Assembly (NCBI GenBank): GCA_023387735.1
Contig: JAEWHP010000003.1
Coordinates: forward strand, 140,788 to 204,787
Direction of reading: 5' to 3'
Source of the DNA: Pseudomonadota bacterium
Lineage (GTDB): Bacteria; Pseudomonadota; Alphaproteobacteria; Rhizobiales; Xanthobacteraceae
Length of the DNA: 64,000 nucleotides
Part shown: piece by piece, positions 61,056 through 64,000 of the stretch
Position numbering within the stretch: the stretch's first letter is position 1
How the letters are laid out: every line of letters begins with the position of its first letter
Notes under the pieces: generated by a model
Told to the model about the DNA's origin: nothing
Databases searched by the model: none
What the model saw: only the letters and a program-made list of their open reading frames with translations
Made by a program: the position numbers and the translations under genes

Positions 61056-61433
61056 CTACGCGGCGCGGTCAGGCTCCTCGACGCTGTCAGGCGCCGGTGC
61101 ACAGGAAAGCCGTTCCCGATGGCTCTCGCCCCACGCCCGCAGCGTATCGATCACCGGACGCAGGCTCTCGCCGACGTCGGACAGCCTGTATTCGACGCGC
61201 GGCGGCACCTCGGCATAGACCTTGCGGATCACGAGCCGGTCGTCTTCCAGCGCGCGAAGCTGCTTGGTCAGCATGCGCTGGGTAATCCCTGGCATCCGCC
61301 GCCGCAACTCCCCAAAACGCTGCGTGCCGGCCTGCAGGTGAAACAGGATCACCCCTTTCCACTTGCCGTCGATCAGATCAAGCGTAGCCTCGACCGCGCA
61401 GCCGGGACGATGGGCAAAATTCCGCCGTTTCAT
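61056..61433 (-). CDS. HxlR-family transcriptional regulator
   Basis: A 125-residue winged-helix regulator from ATG 61433 (GGAAAG upstream; ATG 61457 is also possible). The HxlR signature includes CAVEATLDLIDGKWKGVILFHL, RFGELRRRMPGITQRMLTKQLRALEDDRLV, and EYRLSDVGESLRPVIDTLRAWGE. A single Cys near the N-terminus (RPGCAV) recalls the redox-sensing Cys of YodB/HypR-like members. It is divergent from the quinone-oxidoreductase-like gene and presumably represses it. Confidence 0.9.
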   Translation of the reverse strand: MKRRNFAHRPGCAVEATLDLIDGKWKGVILFHLQAGTQRFGELRRRMPGITQRMLTKQLRALEDDRLVIRKVYAEVPPRVEYRLSDVGESLRPVIDTLRAWGESHRERLSCAPAPDSVEEPDRAA

Positions 61434-61459
61434 GCGCCACTTTCCAATAGTATCCAAAT

Positions 61460-61474
61460 GGGGACTAGTTCCCC
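61460..61474. promoter_or_regulatory. candidate HxlR operator
   Basis: GGGGA-CTAGT-TCCCC is a perfect 5-bp inverted repeat with a 5-nt spacer. It lies 26 nt upstream of the HxlR start, in the 121-nt gap shared with the divergent oxidoreductase gene. Autoregulation and control of the neighbour would fit. Confidence 0.4.
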
Positions 61475-61554
61475 CAATTTACAGTACTTGCCAAACTGAT
61501 GCCAGCGCGACAGTTAGGCGATCCACTATTCACAGAAGGCAGGAGAGCAAGGGC

Positions 61555-62568
61555 ATGAAGGCCGTCGGCTACAGAAAATCGCTTCCCATCGAGGACGCGG
61601 ATTCGCTGATCGATTTCGAGACCGCGAAACCTGAGCCGAAGGGCCGCGACATCAGGGTCGCCGTGAAAGCGATCTCCGCCAACCCCGTCGACTACAAGGT
61701 TCGCAAGCGCGCCGCCCCACCCGAAGGCGAAACCAAGATTCTCGGTTTCGATGCGGCCGGCATCGTCGATGCCGTCGGCCCCGACGTGACGCTGTTCAAG
61801 CCGGGCGACGAGGTGTTCTACGCCGGCTCGATCCTGCGCCAGGGTACCAACGCTGAATTTCACCTGGTCGACGAGCGCATCGTTGGCAACAAGCCGAAGT
61901 CGCTCTCGTTCGCACAGGCCGCTGCGCTGCCGCTGACGTCGATCACCGCGTGGGAATTGCTGTTCGACCGGCTCGGCGCCGTGCCCGGCAAGAGCGTCGA
62001 TCCGCGTACGCTGCTGATCACCGGCGGCGCCGGTGGAGTCGGGTCGATCCTGATCCAGCTCGCGCGCCGCCTCACCGGGCTGACGGTGGTGGCGACCGCC
62101 ACAAGGCCGGAGTCGCAAAAATGGTGCCTCGACCTCGGCGCGCACGCCGTAATCGACCATTCCAAGCCGATGAAGGAGCAGATCGAGAAACTGAAACTGC
62201 CGCCGGTGGCGCTGGTCGCCAGCCTCACCTTCACCGACCAGCACTACAAGGCGATCGCGGACCTGATGGCGCCGCAGGGCAAGTTCGGCCTGATCGACGA
62301 TCCGCCGGAATTCACCATGAGCGCTTTCAAGGGCAAGGCCATTTCGGTGCATTGGGAATCGATGTTCACGCGCTCCTCGTTCCAGACGCCCGACATGATC
62401 GCCCAGCACAATTTACTGAACGACGTCGCCGACCTGATCGACAAGGGCGTGTTGCGCACCACGCTCGACCAGAAGTTTGGAACGATCAACGCGGCCAATC
62501 TCAAGCGCGCGCATGCACTGCTGGAGAGCGGAAAATCGCGCGGCAAGATCGTGCTTGAGGGATGGTAG
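61555..62568 (+). CDS. zinc-binding-dehydrogenase-like (quinone oxidoreductase) MDR protein
   Basis: A 337-residue NAD(P)H-dependent oxidoreductase from ATG 61555 (AGGAGAG). It has a GroES-like N-terminal domain (AVKAISANPVDYKVRKR, GFDAAGIVDAVG), a Rossmann fold (LLITGGAGGVGSILIQLARRL) and no structural-zinc Cys cluster, so it belongs to the zinc-free quinone oxidoreductase/zinc-binding-alcohol-dehydrogenase-family group. It reduces quinones or reactive enones, which agrees with the divergent HxlR regulator. Confidence 0.9.
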   Translation: MKAVGYRKSLPIEDADSLIDFETAKPEPKGRDIRVAVKAISANPVDYKVRKRAAPPEGETKILGFDAAGIVDAVGPDVTLFKPGDEVFYAGSILRQGTNAEFHLVDERIVGNKPKSLSFAQAAALPLTSITAWELLFDRLGAVPGKSVDPRTLLITGGAGGVGSILIQLARRLTGLTVVATATRPESQKWCLDLGAHAVIDHSKPMKEQIEKLKLPPVALVASLTFTDQHYKAIADLMAPQGKFGLIDDPPEFTMSAFKGKAISVHWESMFTRSSFQTPDMIAQHNLLNDVADLIDKGVLRTTLDQKFGTINAANLKRAHALLESGKSRGKIVLEGW

Positions 62569-62782
62569 CTGGCGGCGCCAGAGGGGTGCTGCCTTGCGAA
62601 GCGCCCTTCCCGGCAGCCTGAACGCCTGTTCATCAAAATTAAATCTGGCGGCAAGGCCGTGCGACAGATGCAACCGGAGCAACGAAACTCACTCGAAAGT
62701 GTTTAGCGAGCATACGTTTTTGCGAAAGTGGAACTTCGCTCGAATGTAAAGTGGGCATCTGTCTTACGGAAAGGAGTACTCC

Positions 62783-63235
62783 ATGAGGAAAGCACCTTTG
62801 GTATTGGCTGCTGCGGCCGTTGTGGGCCTGACAGCGGTAGCGGCGCCCGCGCCTGCGGAAGCGCACTGGCGCGGCGGCGGCTGGGGTGGCGGCGGGTTCT
62901 TTCCGGCGGTGGCCGGCGGACTCATCGCGGGTGCCGTGATCGGCGGCATTGCGTCGAACGCCTATGCCTACGGTCCGGGCTACGGCTACTATAACGGTTA
63001 CTACGGCGGCGGATATGCGCCCGCCTATTACGGCGGCTACTATGGTGGCGGTTATGCGCCGGCCTACTATGGCGGCGGCTATTACGGAGCCCCGGTGGTT
63101 CGCTATCGTCGCGTGGTCCGGCCGGCCTACGCGTATTACGGTGGTCCGCGCTACTATGGCGGCGCCCGGTACTACGGCGGCGCTCGGTACTACGGTGGCC
63201 CGCGCTTCTACCGCGCTCACTATCGCCGCTGGTAA
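62783..63235 (+). CDS. exported Gly/Tyr-rich repeat protein
   Basis: A 150-residue protein behind AAGGAG. A signal peptide (LVLAAAAVVGLTAVAAPAPAEA) and a glycine-rich hydrophobic segment (AVAGGLIAGAVIGGIASNAYAY) are followed by YYGGGYAPAYYGG-type and ARYYGG-type repeats ending in YRRW. It is a low-complexity envelope protein of rhizobia with unknown role. Slippage in the YYGG repeats is likely. A terminator follows, shared with rplQ. Confidence 0.8.
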   Translation: MRKAPLVLAAAAVVGLTAVAAPAPAEAHWRGGGWGGGGFFPAVAGGLIAGAVIGGIASNAYAYGPGYGYYNGYYGGGYAPAYYGGYYGGGYAPAYYGGGYYGAPVVRYRRVVRPAYAYYGGPRYYGGARYYGGARYYGGPRFYRAHYRRW

Positions 63236-63251
63236 TCGCGCCAGTCTCAAT

Positions 63252-63282
63252 AAAAAAAGCGGCGCTTGAAGCGCCGCTTTTT
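63252..63282. terminator. bidirectional rho-independent terminator
   Basis: AAAAAAAGCGGCGC-TTGAA-GCGCCGCTTTTT: a stem with A-run on one side and T-run on the other. It can end both the plus-strand gene at 63235 and the minus-strand rpoA-rplQ transcript (rplQ stop at 63304). Confidence 0.9.
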
Positions 63283-63303
63283 GCATATCGAACTCGGAAA
63301 ATC

Positions 63304-63720
63304 TTACGCCGCTTCGGCGGACTTTTCCTGCTCCGGACCGGAGTCCTGGCCCTTGGCGTCGACGTCGCGGTCGACGAACTCGATCACGGCCATCGGCGCG
63401 TTGTCGCCGTAACGGAAGCCGGCCTTGATGATACGGGTGTAGCCGCCCTGGCGGTCCTTGTAACGGGGGGCCAGCGTATCGAACAGCTTCTTGACCTGAT
63501 CCTTGTCGCGCATTTCGGAGATGGCCTGGCGGCGCATGGCGAGACCGCCCTTCTTGCCGAGCGTGACCAGCTTCTCCACGATCGGGCGAAGCTCCTTGGC
63601 CTTCGGCAGCGTGGTGACGATCTGCTCGTGCTTGATGAGCGCCGCGCACATGTTCGCAAACATCGCGCGGCGATGCTCGGCGGTGCGGTTGAGCTTGCGA
63701 TGAACCTTGCCGTGACGCAT
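63304..63720 (-). CDS. rplQ: 50S ribosomal protein L17
   Basis: A 138-residue large-subunit protein lining the exit-tunnel region. It begins with the universal MRHGKVHRKLNRTAEHRRAMFANMCAALIKHEQIVTTLPKAKELRP, and the body ends with YTRIIKAGFRYGDNAPMAVIEFVDRD. A short acidic tail rich in Ala, Glu and Lys follows. It is the last gene of the alpha operon, downstream of rpoA, and is followed by the terminator. Confidence 0.98.
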   Translation of the reverse strand: MRHGKVHRKLNRTAEHRRAMFANMCAALIKHEQIVTTLPKAKELRPIVEKLVTLGKKGGLAMRRQAISEMRDKDQVKKLFDTLAPRYKDRQGGYTRIIKAGFRYGDNAPMAVIEFVDRDVDAKGQDSGPEQEKSAEAA

Positions 63721-63796
63721 TTTCGTATTCCTTCAATTCCAATCGTCGCGACGGTTCGTCGGACTTTCTGCTCAGGTGGGCTGCCTGCGTTCGCCC

Positions 63797-63838
63797 CAGT
63801 CATTCCGGATCGCCGCTACGCAGCGTCCGAAATGACGA
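63797..63838. repeat. short palindromic repeat, GTCATTCCGGA family (copy 4)
   Basis: CAGTCATTCCGGATCGC is mirrored by GCGTCCGAAATGACG with a short centre. It sits inside the alpha operon, between rpoA and rplQ, so it is transcribed as a stem in that mRNA. It is a truncated member of the family at 13867-13945. Confidence 0.65.
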
Positions 63839-63842
63839 ATGC

Positions 63843-64000
63843 TCAGTAGTGATCCTCGAAGCGCTTCGCCAGTTCGTCGATGTTCTCCGGCGGCCAGCCC
63901 GGCACTTCCATGCCGAGATGCAGACCCATCTGGGCCAGCACTTCCTTGATCTCGTTCAGCGACTTGCGGCCGAAGTTCGGGGTGCGGAGCATTTCCGCTT
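63843..64000 (-). CDS. rpoA: RNA polymerase alpha subunit, 3' end (partial)
   Basis: The last 52 residues of the alpha-subunit C-terminal domain: [39 protein letters not shown] and ...KRFEDHY. The [16 protein letters not shown] helix contacts UP-element DNA and activators. The 5' end lies outside the window. It is followed by rplQ on the same strand, 122 nt away. Confidence 0.97.

Noticed and set aside
62700..62782. Possible EcfG-type (GGAAC...CGTT) promoter before the Gly/Tyr-rich gene
   Set aside because: GGAAC is present, but no CGTT occurs at the required distance.

Overview
The window reads as a chromosome segment of a high-GC alphaproteobacterium, most likely Bradyrhizobium or a close relative in the Nitrobacteraceae. 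The evidence is an ATP12-type F1 assembly chaperone, a second short FtsZ, many tiny secreted proteins (including a GCG...CQPN-type protein), and several families of interspersed palindromes that I recall from Bradyrhizobium and Rhodopseudomonas. The right edge is the end of the ribosomal-protein/RNA polymerase locus (rpoA 3' end, rplQ). No insertion sequence, prophage, CRISPR array or complete tRNA/rRNA gene was seen.

Layout. 1-4.9 kb is gene-poor and accessory-looking: microproteins, a PilZ protein, a DUF900 lipoprotein hydrolase, and a tRNA 3'-half remnant near 4.87 kb that may mark an old integration boundary. 4.95-7.15 kb holds small proteins, a VOC protein and a GrlR-like protein behind a good sigma-70 promoter. 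7.2-16.5 kb is a long minus-strand run: thiolase and DUF35 zinc ribbon, MaoC hydratase, SDR dehydrogenase, DapA-like aldolase, Nudix hydrolase, EamA exporter and a PAS histidine kinase. A palindromic repeat lies at each junction from the DUF35 gene to the DapA-like gene. The enzymes suggest breakdown of a CoA-linked carbon skeleton. 16.5-17.4 kb is a repeat-filled gap.

17.4-36 kb holds an exported alpha/beta hydrolase, a fused indolepyruvate ferredoxin oxidoreductase, a diheme cytochrome c, a TRIC-like channel, a PEP-mutase/isocitrate-lyase family enzyme, small exported proteins (one extremely Arg/Trp-rich), a glycerophosphodiester phosphodiesterase, the short FtsZ, an acyl-CoA carboxylase beta subunit and a class D beta-lactamase. 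36-41 kb holds a FliK/FlhX pair, a CorA-like transporter and a TadG-like pilus protein.

41-51 kb is a peptide/opine-type ABC operon (binding protein, two permeases, fused double ATPase, M20 amidohydrolase) with a divergent AraC regulator and two flavoenzymes. 51.6-54.2 kb holds a luciferase-like monooxygenase, a Tat-exported aldo/keto reductase and a membrane protein.

54-61 kb is a housekeeping minus-strand block (degP, rarA, TPR protein, RluA, ATP12). A HigB/RelE-type toxin, its antitoxin and a second HigA-like antitoxin sit inside it, and the last antitoxin overlaps the rluA start by 4 nt. An HxlR regulator divergent from a quinone-oxidoreductase-like gene, a Gly/Tyr-rich exported protein, rplQ and rpoA finish the window.
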